DNA of 14,451 nucleotides, from NCBI GenBank assembly GCA_902491895.1, contig CABUJH010000048.1, positions 1 through 14,451 on the forward strand, written 5' to 3'. Positions 1 through 7,046 of this stretch are shown one piece after another; within the stretch, counting starts at the first letter, position 1; every line of letters starts with the position of its first letter. Position numbers and translations under genes: made by a program. This DNA comes from an uncultured Collinsella sp. (GTDB lineage: Bacteria; Actinomycetota; Coriobacteriia; Coriobacteriales; Coriobacteriaceae). A model generated the notes under the pieces. The model had not been told where the DNA came from. It searched no databases and saw nothing but the letters and a program-made list of their open reading frames with translations.

Positions 1-1
1 C

Positions 2-451
2 CAGCGTTGGCTCGGCGGCATGCTGACCAACTTCGTGACCATGCGCTCCCGCATCAACCGCATGGAGGAGCTCGAGGCCATGGTCGAGGACGGCCGCATG
101 GCTGTTCTGCCCAAGAAGGAGCAGGCTGTTCTCGGCAAGGAGCTCACTAAGCTCCAGACCAACCTCGGTGGCGCCCGCGACATGAAGGGTCTGCCCCAGG
201 CTCTCTTCGTCATCGACACCAAGCGCGAGGAGAACGCCATCAAGGAGGCCCAGCGCCTGAACATCCCCGTCGTCGCCCTGATCGACACCAACTCCGATCC
301 CGACGAGGTCGAGTACGGCATCCCCTGCAACGATGACGCTATCTCCGCTGTCACCCTTATGTGCGAGCTCATGGCTGACGCCTGCCTCGCTGGCTCCGGC
401 AAGGAGCAGGTCTCCGAGGCCGAGATGGCCGCTGAGCCCAAGGCCGAGTAA
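2..451 (+). CDS. rpsB: 30S ribosomal protein S2, 3' part (5' end outside window)
   Basis: This is the C-terminal part of ribosomal protein uS2, a structural protein of the small subunit that helps anchor S1. The frame is open from the window edge. The first visible residues, QRWLGGMLTNF, are the conserved uS2 segment that lies near residue 95-100 of the family, so roughly the first 95 residues are missing. About 149 residues remain. They include the VIDTKREENAIKEA stretch and the IPVVALIDTNSDPDEV motif, which are highly typical of uS2. The C-terminus is an acidic/Ala-rich tail, as in many bacterial S2 proteins. The stop is TAA at 449-451. The tsf start follows 45 bases later, the usual rpsB-tsf pairing. 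Identification is very secure; only the 5' end is unseen. Confidence 0.97.
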   Translation, partial: QRWLGGMLTNFVTMRSRINRMEELEAMVEDGRMAVLPKKEQAVLGKELTKLQTNLGGARDMKGLPQALFVIDTKREENAIKEAQRLNIPVVALIDTNSDPDEVEYGIPCNDDAISAVTLMCELMADACLAGSGKEQVSEAEMAAEPKAE

Positions 452-496
452 ATCAGTCTTAGTTAATTCTTTTTCATCTCTTTGAAAGGAACCACA

Positions 497-1366
497 ATGG
501 CCCAGATTACCGCCGCTATGGTCAAGCAGCTCCGCGAGATGACCGACTCCCCGATGATGGAGTGCAAGAAGGCTCTCGTCGAGGCTGACGGCGACATGGA
601 CGCCGCTGTCGACGTTCTGCGTAAGAACGGCCTTGCCAAGGCTGCCAAGAAGGCTGGCCGTGAGACCAACGAGGGCGCTGTCGCCGCGTTCGTCTCCGAG
701 GATGGCAAGACCGGCGCTCTGCTAGAGCTCTCCTGCGAGACCGACTTCGTTGGCTCTAACGCCAAGTTCACCGGCTTTGCTTCCAAGGTCGCTGAGGTTG
801 TCGCTACCACCGAGCCGGCCGATGTCGACTCTCTGCTCGAGAAGCCGATGGGCGAGGAGACCGTTTCCTCCGAGCTCACCGAGATGATTCACATCATGGG
901 CGAGAACATGAAGATCTCCCGCTTCGCCGCCCGCAAGGCCGAGAACGGCGCTCTCGCTTCTTACATCCACATGGGTGGTAAGATTGGTGTCCTCGTCGAG
1001 TTCGCCTTCGAGAAGGCCGAGACCGCTCAGGCTGAGTCCTTCAAGACCTTCGCTCACGACGTTGCCCTTCAGGTTGCCGCCGTCGCCCCGATCTGCGCTA
1101 CCCGCGATCAGGTTCCGGCCGAGACCGTCGAGCACGAGAAGCAGATCTACATGGCTCAGGCTGCCGAGTCCGGTAAGCCCGAGGCCATTCAGGAGAAGAT
1201 GGCTGTCGGCCGTCTGGAGAAGTTCTACAAGCAGTCCGTGCTCACCGAGCAGGAGTTCATCAAGGACAGCTCCCTCACCATCAAGAAGTACGCTGAGCAG
1301 GTCTCCAAGGAGCTCGGCGACACCATTACCGTCGTTGCCTTTGACCGTCTGGTCCGTGGCGAGTAA
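497..1366 (+). CDS. tsf: Translation elongation factor Ts
   Basis: EF-Ts is the cytosolic nucleotide-exchange factor that releases GDP from EF-Tu. The 289-residue protein starts with the N-terminal UBA-like module (MAQITAAMVKQLREMT, then MMECKKAL near residues 20-27). It carries the EF-Tu-contacting TDFV motif at residues 82-85 and continues through the dimerisation core (around 145-270) to a normal C-terminus, VVAFDRLVRGE. The start is ATG 497, with AAAGGA about 8 bases upstream. An in-frame TTG at 482 would add MKGTT but overlaps the Shine-Dalgarno, so it was rejected. The gene lies 45 bases after rpsB and is followed by a strong terminator, so rpsB-tsf probably forms its own transcription unit. 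Length and motifs are ordinary for the family. Confidence 0.98.
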   Translation: MAQITAAMVKQLREMTDSPMMECKKALVEADGDMDAAVDVLRKNGLAKAAKKAGRETNEGAVAAFVSEDGKTGALLELSCETDFVGSNAKFTGFASKVAEVVATTEPADVDSLLEKPMGEETVSSELTEMIHIMGENMKISRFAARKAENGALASYIHMGGKIGVLVEFAFEKAETAQAESFKTFAHDVALQVAAVAPICATRDQVPAETVEHEKQIYMAQAAESGKPEAIQEKMAVGRLEKFYKQSVLTEQEFIKDSSLTIKKYAEQVSKELGDTITVVAFDRLVRGE

Positions 1367-1389
1367 ATAAGCTCTTGTAGCTGGTAATG

Positions 1390-1424
1390 AGCAGGCTGTG
1401 GGTTTTACTCACAGCCTGCTTTTT
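1390..1424 (+). terminator. Rho-independent terminator after tsf
   Basis: A perfect 11-bp stem AGCAGGCTGTG / CACAGCCTGCT pairs 1390-1400 with 1410-1420. Three more pairs are possible inside (one G-T wobble). A T-tract follows at 1420-1424. It sits 24 bases after the tsf stop and separates rpsB-tsf from pyrH. Confidence 0.9.
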
Positions 1425-1427
1425 CAT

Positions 1428-1443
1428 GGCTCTTCTTAGAGCC
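1428..1443 (+). repeat. Small second hairpin just after the tsf terminator
   Basis: GGCTCT (1428-1433) and AGAGCC (1438-1443) form a perfect 6-bp inverted repeat with a 4-base TCTT loop, followed by TTT. It starts 4 bases after the tsf terminator and lies just upstream of the proposed pyrH -10. It could back up termination or be a protein-binding palindrome overlapping the promoter spacer. It is short, so chance is possible. Confidence 0.45.
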
Positions 1444-1445
1444 TT

Positions 1446-1454
1446 TGATAGAAT
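1446..1454 (+). promoter_or_regulatory. Candidate extended -10 promoter for the pyrH-proS operon
   Basis: TG-A-TAGAAT at 1446-1454 fits the extended -10 pattern TGnTAnnnT of housekeeping sigma factors. No good -35 is visible; the best at normal spacing is TGGCTC near 1427. It lies between the tsf terminator and the pyrH Shine-Dalgarno (AAAGGAGGA, 1471-1479), giving a short leader of about 25 bases. Placement is logical, but the call rests on one motif. Confidence 0.4.
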
Positions 1455-1484
1455 GTTGAGAGTTCAATCTAAAGGAGGATCGCT

Positions 1485-2207
1485 TTGTCCGACATCCGAT
1501 ATAAACGCGTGCTTCTTAAGCTTTCCGGCGAAGCGCTGATGGGCGACGGCCAATATGGCATCGACCCCAAGGTTACCGACCATCTTGCTAAGCAGGTCAA
1601 GGAGCTGCTCGCCGTTGGCCATGAGGTCGGCGTCGTTGTCGGCGGCGGCAATATTTTCCGCGGCATGGCAGGCGCTGCCGGTGGCATGGAGCGTGCTCAG
1701 GCCGACTACATGGGCATGCTGGCAACCGTTATGAACGCGCTCGCCCTGCAGGATGCCTTCGAGCATAACGATGTTCCCTGCCGCGTGATGAGCGCTATCC
1801 AGATGAACGAGATCTGCGAGCCCTATATTCGCCGTCGCGCCATTAACCACCTTTCCAAGGGCAACGTCGTTATTTTTGCCGCCGGTTCGGGCAATCCGTA
1901 CTTTACGACCGACACCGCCGCGGCTCTTCGTGCGTGCGAGATCGGCGCCGAGATTCTGATTAAAGCCACCAAGGTTGACGGCATCTACGACAAGGATCCC
2001 GTCAAGTGCGTCGATGCCGTCCGTTTTGACAAGATTACCTATCACGAGGTTCTCGTCCGCGGTCTGCAGGTTATGGATTCCACGGCTACGGCACTGTGCC
2101 AGGATAACCGTATGCCGATTTTGGTCCTCAACATCGATGGCGAGGACACCGTCAAGCGCGCGCTTTCGGGTGAGCCCGTCGGCACGCTCGTCTATCAGGA
2201 GGATTAA
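1485..2207 (+). CDS. pyrH: UMP kinase (uridylate kinase)
   Basis: This cytosolic UMP kinase phosphorylates UMP to UDP with ATP in pyrimidine nucleotide synthesis. It belongs to the bacterial amino-acid-kinase-fold family, whose members are typically hexameric and allosterically regulated by GTP and UTP. The 240-residue length is normal. Visible motifs are RVLLKLSGEALMG (residues 8-20, nucleotide-binding start of the fold), VVGGGNIFRG (about 51-60), DYMGMLATVMNALALQ (uridine side), GSGNPYFTTDTAAALRA (about 134-150) and KATKVDGIYDKDP (ATP-binding loop). Translation starts at TTG 1485, supported by a near-perfect AAAGGAGGA and by the conserved N-terminus; no in-frame ATG or GTG lies close upstream. 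It is the first gene of the long downstream operon, and frr follows after 2 bases. Confidence 0.97.
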   Translation: MSDIRYKRVLLKLSGEALMGDGQYGIDPKVTDHLAKQVKELLAVGHEVGVVVGGGNIFRGMAGAAGGMERAQADYMGMLATVMNALALQDAFEHNDVPCRVMSAIQMNEICEPYIRRRAINHLSKGNVVIFAAGSGNPYFTTDTAAALRACEIGAEILIKATKVDGIYDKDPVKCVDAVRFDKITYHEVLVRGLQVMDSTATALCQDNRMPILVLNIDGEDTVKRALSGEPVGTLVYQED

Positions 2208-2209
2208 GC

Positions 2210-2746
2210 ATGGCAGAGAACATCACCGCCCATATGGACAAGTCGCTCGAGTCCCTCAAGCATAACTTCTCCAAGGTCCGTACCGGCCGCGCCAATGCCA
2301 ACATTCTGTCCGACATCACCGTCGATTATTACGGTGTTCCCACGCCGGTCACGCAGGTTGCCGCCGTCAAGACCCCCGAGGCCCACATGCTGCTCATCGA
2401 GCCGTGGGACAAGGCACTCATCAACGCTATCGTCAAGGCCATCGGCGCTTCCGATCTGGGTATTACCCCCAACTCCGATGGCACCGTCGTTCGTCTGCCG
2501 TTCCCGGCTCCAACCGAGGAGCGCCGTCGCGAGCTCGTCAAGGAGTGCCGCGAGTACGCCGAGCAGGCCAAGGTGTCTATCCGTAACATCCGTCGCGACT
2601 TCAACAACAAGCTCGAGCGCGATGAGGAGCTCACCGAGGACGATGTCCGTCGCGAGCAGGCTAAGGTCCAGAAGCACACCGATGAGTATGTCGCCAAGGT
2701 CGAGGAGCTTCTGAAGGAAAAAGAAGCCGAGGTCATGGAGATCTAA
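2210..2746 (+). CDS. frr: Ribosome-recycling factor
   Basis: RRF acts with EF-G to split post-termination ribosomes and free them for a new round. The 178-residue protein is slightly shorter than the usual 185 but complete. It has the N-terminal helix with the RTGRANANIL segment (from residue 24), the beta domain VDYYGVPTPVTQVA, and the long C-terminal helices with VSIRNIRRDFNNKLE. The ATG at 2210 is 2 bases after the pyrH stop, and the Shine-Dalgarno (CAGGAGGA) lies inside the pyrH 3' end, so translation is probably coupled. uppS begins 1 base after its stop. Pairing of pyrH with frr is one of the most conserved bacterial gene neighbourhoods. Confidence 0.98.
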   Translation: MAENITAHMDKSLESLKHNFSKVRTGRANANILSDITVDYYGVPTPVTQVAAVKTPEAHMLLIEPWDKALINAIVKAIGASDLGITPNSDGTVVRLPFPAPTEERRRELVKECREYAEQAKVSIRNIRRDFNNKLERDEELTEDDVRREQAKVQKHTDEYVAKVEELLKEKEAEVMEI

Positions 2747-2747
2747 G

Positions 2748-3542
2748 GTGCAATACGACGAGCATAAACTGGTCGAGTACTTTGCCGACGCCCCTGCGGG
2801 CGTCGGTTTTTCCGACCTTGACCTCAATAACATTCCGCACCATATCTCGTGCATCATGGACGGCAACGGTCGTTGGGCCACGTCGCGCGGTCTTGCACGC
2901 ACCGAGGGCCACAAGGCGGGTATCGTCTCCCTTCGTGAGATTATTACCGCCTGCGTGCGTCTGGGCGTCGATGTGCTTTCGGCCTATGCTTTTTCTACCG
3001 AAAACTGGAACCGCCCGCAGCACGAAGTCAACGTTCTGATGCACCTGTTTGCCAAGACGTTTATCGACGAGCTTCCGCTTCTGAAGCGCGAAAATGTGCG
3101 CGTTGTCTTTTTGGGTGACATTTCCGCGCTGCCCAAGAAGACCCGCGACGTTTTTGAACGCGGTCTTGCCGAGTGCGCCGATCACACCGGTATGACGCTG
3201 GCGCTTGCCGTCAACTACGGCGCGCGTGCCGAGATTACCCGCGCTGTCCGTCAAATCGCACTCGACACTGCCGCCGGTAAGATCGATCCTGCCGCAATTG
3301 ATGACGACATGGTGGCTTCCCACCTCTATACCGCCGGTCTTCCCGATCCTGAGCTTGTGATTCGCACCTCTGGTGAGCTGCGCCTTTCGAACTACCTGCT
3401 GTGGCAGGTGGCTTATTCCGAGTTCTATGTCACCGATACCTATTGGCCCGACTTTGATCGTTGGGGCCTTGTCGACGCCATTTTGGCCTATCAGGGCCGT
3501 GACCGTAGGTTTGGTGGACTGAGCAAGACCGAGGAGGCTTAA
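2748..3542 (+). CDS. uppS: Isoprenyl transferase / undecaprenyl diphosphate synthase
   Basis: This is a cis-prenyltransferase that condenses isopentenyl diphosphate units onto farnesyl diphosphate to give the C55 carrier used in peptidoglycan and wall-polymer synthesis; chain length cannot be read from sequence. The 264-residue protein shows the diphosphate-binding IMDGNGRWA loop (catalytic Asp38), GHKAG, AFSTENWNRP, and the C-terminal LVIRTSGELRLSNYLLWQ and TDTYWPDF motifs. The GTG start at 2748 is 1 base after the frr stop. The N-terminal extension before the IMDGN motif is about 12 residues longer than in E. coli. A terminator-shaped hairpin is embedded in it, and no in-frame start exists between that hairpin and the IMDGN motif. 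cdsA starts 2 bases after the stop. Confidence 0.96.
   Translation: MQYDEHKLVEYFADAPAGVGFSDLDLNNIPHHISCIMDGNGRWATSRGLARTEGHKAGIVSLREIITACVRLGVDVLSAYAFSTENWNRPQHEVNVLMHLFAKTFIDELPLLKRENVRVVFLGDISALPKKTRDVFERGLAECADHTGMTLALAVNYGARAEITRAVRQIALDTAAGKIDPAAIDDDMVASHLYTAGLPDPELVIRTSGELRLSNYLLWQVAYSEFYVTDTYWPDFDRWGLVDAILAYQGRDRRFGGLSKTEEA
2785..2811 (+). terminator. Terminator-shaped hairpin inside the uppS coding sequence
   Basis: CCGACGCCC (2785-2793) and GGGCGTCGG (2798-2806) form a perfect 9-bp GC-rich stem with the tetraloop CTGC, followed directly by five Ts (2807-2811). A G-T pair can extend it to 10 bp. It sits about 40 bases downstream of the frr stop and encodes UppS residues of roughly 13-21. 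The shape is that of an intrinsic terminator. Whether it acts on a translated message is unknown. Confidence 0.55.
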
Positions 3543-3544
3543 TC

Positions 3545-4459
3545 GTGTCCGATCGTCCCAAGGCATCTGCTCCCAAGACGCCAGTTTCCGCGGCGCCTGC
3601 GCGCAAGGCTGCCGCTGCGGGAGCACCTGCAGCAAAGAGCGGCACCGGTTCGTGGCTTGCGGGCTTTATTACCCGTGCCGCCGCCGGTATCGTTTATGCC
3701 GTTGTCTTTATCCTGTGCCTGGTTTTGGGTATCGTGCCCACGGCCATCTTTGTTTCTGTCATGAGCGGTCTGTGCTGCTATGAGTTTTTCCGTATGACAA
3801 GGCTCGATGGCAAGATGGCTAACGAGCGCATGGGTATCGCTGCCGCCGTACTCTTTCCGCTGTCGGCGTTGGGCGATTCGATGTTGCTGAATGCCCTGCT
3901 TTTTGCCCTGATGCTCGCTGTGGGCATTTGGTATGTCTGGTCGCCGCGTACCCGCATCTCTGATGTGGCCGTGACGCTCATGGGTCCCATCTACACTGGC
4001 TTTATGCTGTCGGCTATCGTGCTGCTGCGCGATGCCGTGCCCGGTTTTGCCGGCGCCCTGCTTTCGGTGGGCGTTTGTGCGTCCCTTTGGGTCTCCGATT
4101 CGTTTGCCTACATCGTGGGCAGCCGTATCGGTAAACACAAGATGGTTCCCAAGATCTCTCCCAAAAAGAGCTGGGAGGGGTTTGTCGGCGGCATCCTGGG
4201 CTCGGTTTTGATTTGGCTCATCCTGTGGGCGACGCACTTCTACAAGCTCAGCCTGCCCTATGCGCTGCTGTGCGGCGTGGTCGTGTCCATTTTGGGCGTT
4301 ATCGGCGACCTTATCGAGTCGCGCATCAAGCGCGGTGTGGGCGTTAAGGATTCCGGTAACCTTATCCCGGGCCACGGCGGCATGCTCGATCGTAGCGATT
4401 CGCTTATCTTCGGCTGCATCACCGCGCAGCTGATGCTGATGATCGGAGGCGTGCTGTAA
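3545..4459 (+). CDS. cdsA: Phosphatidate cytidylyltransferase (CDP-diacylglycerol synthase)
   Basis: This membrane enzyme makes CDP-diacylglycerol from phosphatidic acid and CTP, the branch point for phospholipid synthesis. It has 304 residues. Several hydrophobic membrane segments follow residue 45, for example AAAGIVYAVVFILCLVLGIV. The C-terminus carries the family signature at about 259-285: SRIKRGVGVKDSGNLIPGHG followed by GMLDRSD, which holds the metal- and CTP-binding Asp residues. The first 38 residues are an Ala/Pro/Lys/Ser-rich, probably disordered tail not needed for the fold. The GTG start at 3545 comes 2 bases after uppS, with GAGGAGG upstream. The stop TAA overlaps the dxr ATG by one base (TAATG), indicating translational coupling. 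Confidence 0.95.
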   Translation: MSDRPKASAPKTPVSAAPARKAAAAGAPAAKSGTGSWLAGFITRAAAGIVYAVVFILCLVLGIVPTAIFVSVMSGLCCYEFFRMTRLDGKMANERMGIAAAVLFPLSALGDSMLLNALLFALMLAVGIWYVWSPRTRISDVAVTLMGPIYTGFMLSAIVLLRDAVPGFAGALLSVGVCASLWVSDSFAYIVGSRIGKHKMVPKISPKKSWEGFVGGILGSVLIWLILWATHFYKLSLPYALLCGVVVSILGVIGDLIESRIKRGVGVKDSGNLIPGHGGMLDRSDSLIFGCITAQLMLMIGGVL

Positions 4460-5646
4460 TGTCCTTCCAGACGACGTATGGCTCCGATGGACGCCTTCGC
4501 GTTGCCATTCTGGGTTGTACGGGCTCTATCGGTACCCAGGCGCTCGATGTGTGCTGCCAGCATGCCGATCGCCTGCAGGTGACGGCGCTGTCCGTTAACT
4601 CCAGTACCTCCGAGCTTGTTGCCGCTGCCCGCGAGTTCTCGGTTTCGGCGGTTGCCGTGGCCGATGTCGCTCATGGCGATGACGCCGTGCTGCAGGAGTT
4701 GCCCGAGGGAACGAAGCTCGGCGTTGGCGCGCAGGCGGTTTGCGAGCTTGCGTGTCGCGACGATGTCGACTGCGTGCTTGTCGCTATTGTGGGTGCCGCC
4801 GGTCTCGAGGCGAGCCATGCGGCCTTAACCTCAAATAAGCGCCTTGCCCTTGCCAACAAGGAGTCCCTCGTCGTCGGCGGCGACTTGCTTATGCCGTTGG
4901 CGCAACCGGGCCAGCTTATTCCAGTCGACTCTGAGCACTCCGCCATCTACCAGTGCTATCTGGGGGAGAACCCACGCGAGGCTCATTGTATTTGGCTCAC
5001 CTGCTCGGGCGGTCCGTTCTTTGGCCGCACCCGCGACGAGCTTGACCGCGTGACGCGTGCCGATGCCCTCGCACATCCCACGTGGGCCATGGGTGCCAAG
5101 ATCACCATCGACTCCGCCACCCTCATGAACAAGGGCCTGGAGCGCATTGAGGCCATGCATCTGTTTAACTGCGACCTCGATTTCATTAACGTGGTCGTGC
5201 AGCGTCAGTCCAAGATTCACTCTATGGTCGAGTTCGCCGACGGCTCCGTGATGGCGCATCTCGGTGCTTCCGACATGCGTATTCCCATTCAGTTCGCGTT
5301 CTCGTATCCCGAGCGTTGGGATACCCCGGCGGCTCGTATCGATTTCCGCGAGCTGGGGCAGCTCACGTTTGATGCTGCCGACATGGATACCTTCCGCTGT
5401 CTGGCACTGGCCGAACGTGCCGGCAAGACGGGTGGCACCATGCCGTGCGTGCTCAATGCCGCCAACGAGGTCGCCGTCGATGCCTTCCTGCACGATGGCT
5501 GCAGCTTTACCGATATCGATCGCATTGTGGAATCCTGCATGGATGTCCACGATATGCAGGCGGTCGATTCGTTTGAGCAGCTTCGCGACATCGATGCGTG
5601 GGCGCGTGAAAAGGCTGCGCAGGTGCTCGCCGCAACCCGTTCCTAA
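4459..5646 (+). CDS. dxr: 1-deoxy-D-xylulose 5-phosphate reductoisomerase
   Basis: Dxr performs the first committed MEP-pathway step, the NADPH-dependent conversion of DXP to 2-C-methyl-D-erythritol 4-phosphate, and is the target of fosmidomycin. The 395-residue length is normal. Motifs are the NADPH loop GCTGSIG (19-25), LANKESLVVGG (131-141), the metal ligands in VDSEHS (Asp157, Glu159), SGGPFFGRT (substrate phosphate loop), HPTWAMGAKITIDSATLMNK and NKGLE (Glu228), and KIHSMVEF with His254. The usual HPQS motif just before that histidine reads QRQS here, and the usual LTASGGPF reads LTCSGGPF. The start ATG overlaps the cdsA stop. With IspG two genes on and UppS upstream, it places isoprenoid precursor and lipid-carrier synthesis in one operon. 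Confidence 0.97.
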   Translation: MSFQTTYGSDGRLRVAILGCTGSIGTQALDVCCQHADRLQVTALSVNSSTSELVAAAREFSVSAVAVADVAHGDDAVLQELPEGTKLGVGAQAVCELACRDDVDCVLVAIVGAAGLEASHAALTSNKRLALANKESLVVGGDLLMPLAQPGQLIPVDSEHSAIYQCYLGENPREAHCIWLTCSGGPFFGRTRDELDRVTRADALAHPTWAMGAKITIDSATLMNKGLERIEAMHLFNCDLDFINVVVQRQSKIHSMVEFADGSVMAHLGASDMRIPIQFAFSYPERWDTPAARIDFRELGQLTFDAADMDTFRCLALAERAGKTGGTMPCVLNAANEVAVDAFLHDGCSFTDIDRIVESCMDVHDMQAVDSFEQLRDIDAWAREKAAQVLAATRS

Positions 5647-5671
5647 CCCATAAGGATTGCTTTTTCGTTTT

Positions 5672-7033
5672 ATGGATACTGTTCTGAGCGTTCTCTCATC
5701 GGTCTTTTGGGGCCTGCTGATGCTTTCCGTCCTTGTGTTTTTGCACGAGGGCGGCCACTTTTTGGCGGCGCGTGCCTGCGGCGTCCGCGTGACCGAGTTC
5801 TTTTTGGGCCTGCCGTGCCGCTTTGACATCCATTACACGTCGCGTCGCATTGGAACCAAGTTTGGCGTGACCCCGCTGCTGCTGGGCGGCTACGCTGCCA
5901 TCTGCGGTATGGATCCGACCGACGTCTCGTGTGCCGATCGCGTGCTCGCGGCTATCTATCGTCATGGTCGCGTGACCGTGGCCGACCTTGCCGCCGAGCT
6001 CGAGCTATCCGAGGAGGTTGTGCTCGAGGCATGCGCCTTGCTCTTGGGTTGGGGCTCTATCGCGCCTTGGTATGAGGAAGGGGAGAAGCCCTCGCCGAGC
6101 TACTATCCCACCAAGTATCAGACGCTGCCGCGAGACGCGGCGGGTTACACCACCTTTGACGGCCGCCGTTTCGATCGCGAACATTCAACTGCCGAGGGCG
6201 ATGTGTGGGAGCTGCCGTGCGGCGAGGCCGAGTTCCTTGCACAAGAGCGTTCGCACACCTATCTTGGCCAGGGCTTTCTCAAGCGCGCCTTTATGTTGCT
6301 CGCGGGCATTCTCGTCAATATCCTGACGGGCTTTTTGCTGCTTATGAGCATCTACTCTATTGCGGGTGTCACCGTGCCGATGGATACCAACGTGATCGGT
6401 CAGGTTGACGAGGGGTCTATTGCCGCCAAGGCGGGTATCGAGGGCGGCGACGCGATCCTTTCGGTTGACGGAGTATCGTGCTCTACCTGGATGGACGTTT
6501 ACGATGCCATCGGTAAGGCTGCCGGTAAGGACGATATCGCCATCGAGTACGAGCGTGACGGCAAGCAGCATTCGACCGCGGTTGCGCTCAAAGAGGACGA
6601 GCGCCTAGGTGTGTATGCCTCTACGCAGGTGGTCCGTTTAGACCCCATCACGTCGGCTCGACTTTCGTTCTCCTATGTCGTGCAGACAGCGGAGGGCGTG
6701 ATGCGCCTGCTCCAGCCGCAGCATACGATGGAGATTCTCGATCAGTCTTCTTCGATCGTGGGCATTAGCGTTATGTCCTCACAGGCTGCTGCTGCCGGCC
6801 CTGCCACGTTCCTTTCGTTTGCCGCCCTCATTTCGTTCTCGCTTGGCTTTATGAACCTGCTGCCCATCCCACCACTCGATGGCGGCAAGCTGGTCATCGA
6901 GATCATTCAAAAGATTGCTGGCCGCGAGCTTCCGCTCAAGGTCCAGACGATTGTGAGCTATGTGGGCATCGCGCTCTTTGTGCTGCTGTTTGTCTATATG
7001 CTTCGTTCCGACATCCTTCGATTTATTCTGTAG
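5672..7033 (+). CDS. rseP: RseP/RasP-type site-2 intramembrane protease with an inserted winged-helix-like domain
   Basis: This is a membrane zinc metalloprotease of the M50B family, whose members cleave anti-sigma factors and signal-peptide remnants in the membrane. In the 453 residues from ATG 5672, HEGGH (25-29, zinc and catalytic Glu) lies in the first membrane segment. The GGY beta-strand loop is at about 72-74, membrane segment 2 at about 207-230, one PDZ domain at about 235-315, and the LLPIPPLDGGK motif (third zinc ligand Asp) at 396-406. Between GGYAAICGM and GQGFLKRAFMLLAGILVNIL are about 115 extra residues, including a helix-turn-helix-like stretch at 85-130. An in-frame TTG at 5657 would add five residues, but AAGGA is only 1 base from it; spacing to the ATG is long, so the start is uncertain. 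The natural substrate is unknown. Confidence 0.9.
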   Translation: MDTVLSVLSSVFWGLLMLSVLVFLHEGGHFLAARACGVRVTEFFLGLPCRFDIHYTSRRIGTKFGVTPLLLGGYAAICGMDPTDVSCADRVLAAIYRHGRVTVADLAAELELSEEVVLEACALLLGWGSIAPWYEEGEKPSPSYYPTKYQTLPRDAAGYTTFDGRRFDREHSTAEGDVWELPCGEAEFLAQERSHTYLGQGFLKRAFMLLAGILVNILTGFLLLMSIYSIAGVTVPMDTNVIGQVDEGSIAAKAGIEGGDAILSVDGVSCSTWMDVYDAIGKAAGKDDIAIEYERDGKQHSTAVALKEDERLGVYASTQVVRLDPITSARLSFSYVVQTAEGVMRLLQPQHTMEILDQSSSIVGISVMSSQAAAAGPATFLSFAALISFSLGFMNLLPIPPLDGGKLVIEIIQKIAGRELPLKVQTIVSYVGIALFVLLFVYMLRSDILRFIL

Positions 7034-7046
7034 GGGAGTGTTTGGA

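Noticed and set aside
482..496. TTG start 15 bases upstream of the tsf ATG
   Set aside because: It would put the start codon inside or before the AAAGGA ribosome-binding site. The ATG gives the conserved EF-Ts N-terminus.
6311..6336. Terminator-like hairpin in rseP (CTCGTCA/TGACGGG, then TTTTT)
   Set aside because: The stem is only 7 bp with a wobble, and T-runs are expected in codons of a membrane helix. It is much weaker than the uppS hairpin.
6960..7046. Longer N-terminus for IspG overlapping rseP
   Set aside because: The conserved IspG N-terminus begins close to TTG 7047, which has a well-spaced Shine-Dalgarno. The upstream frame reads through rseP membrane codons.
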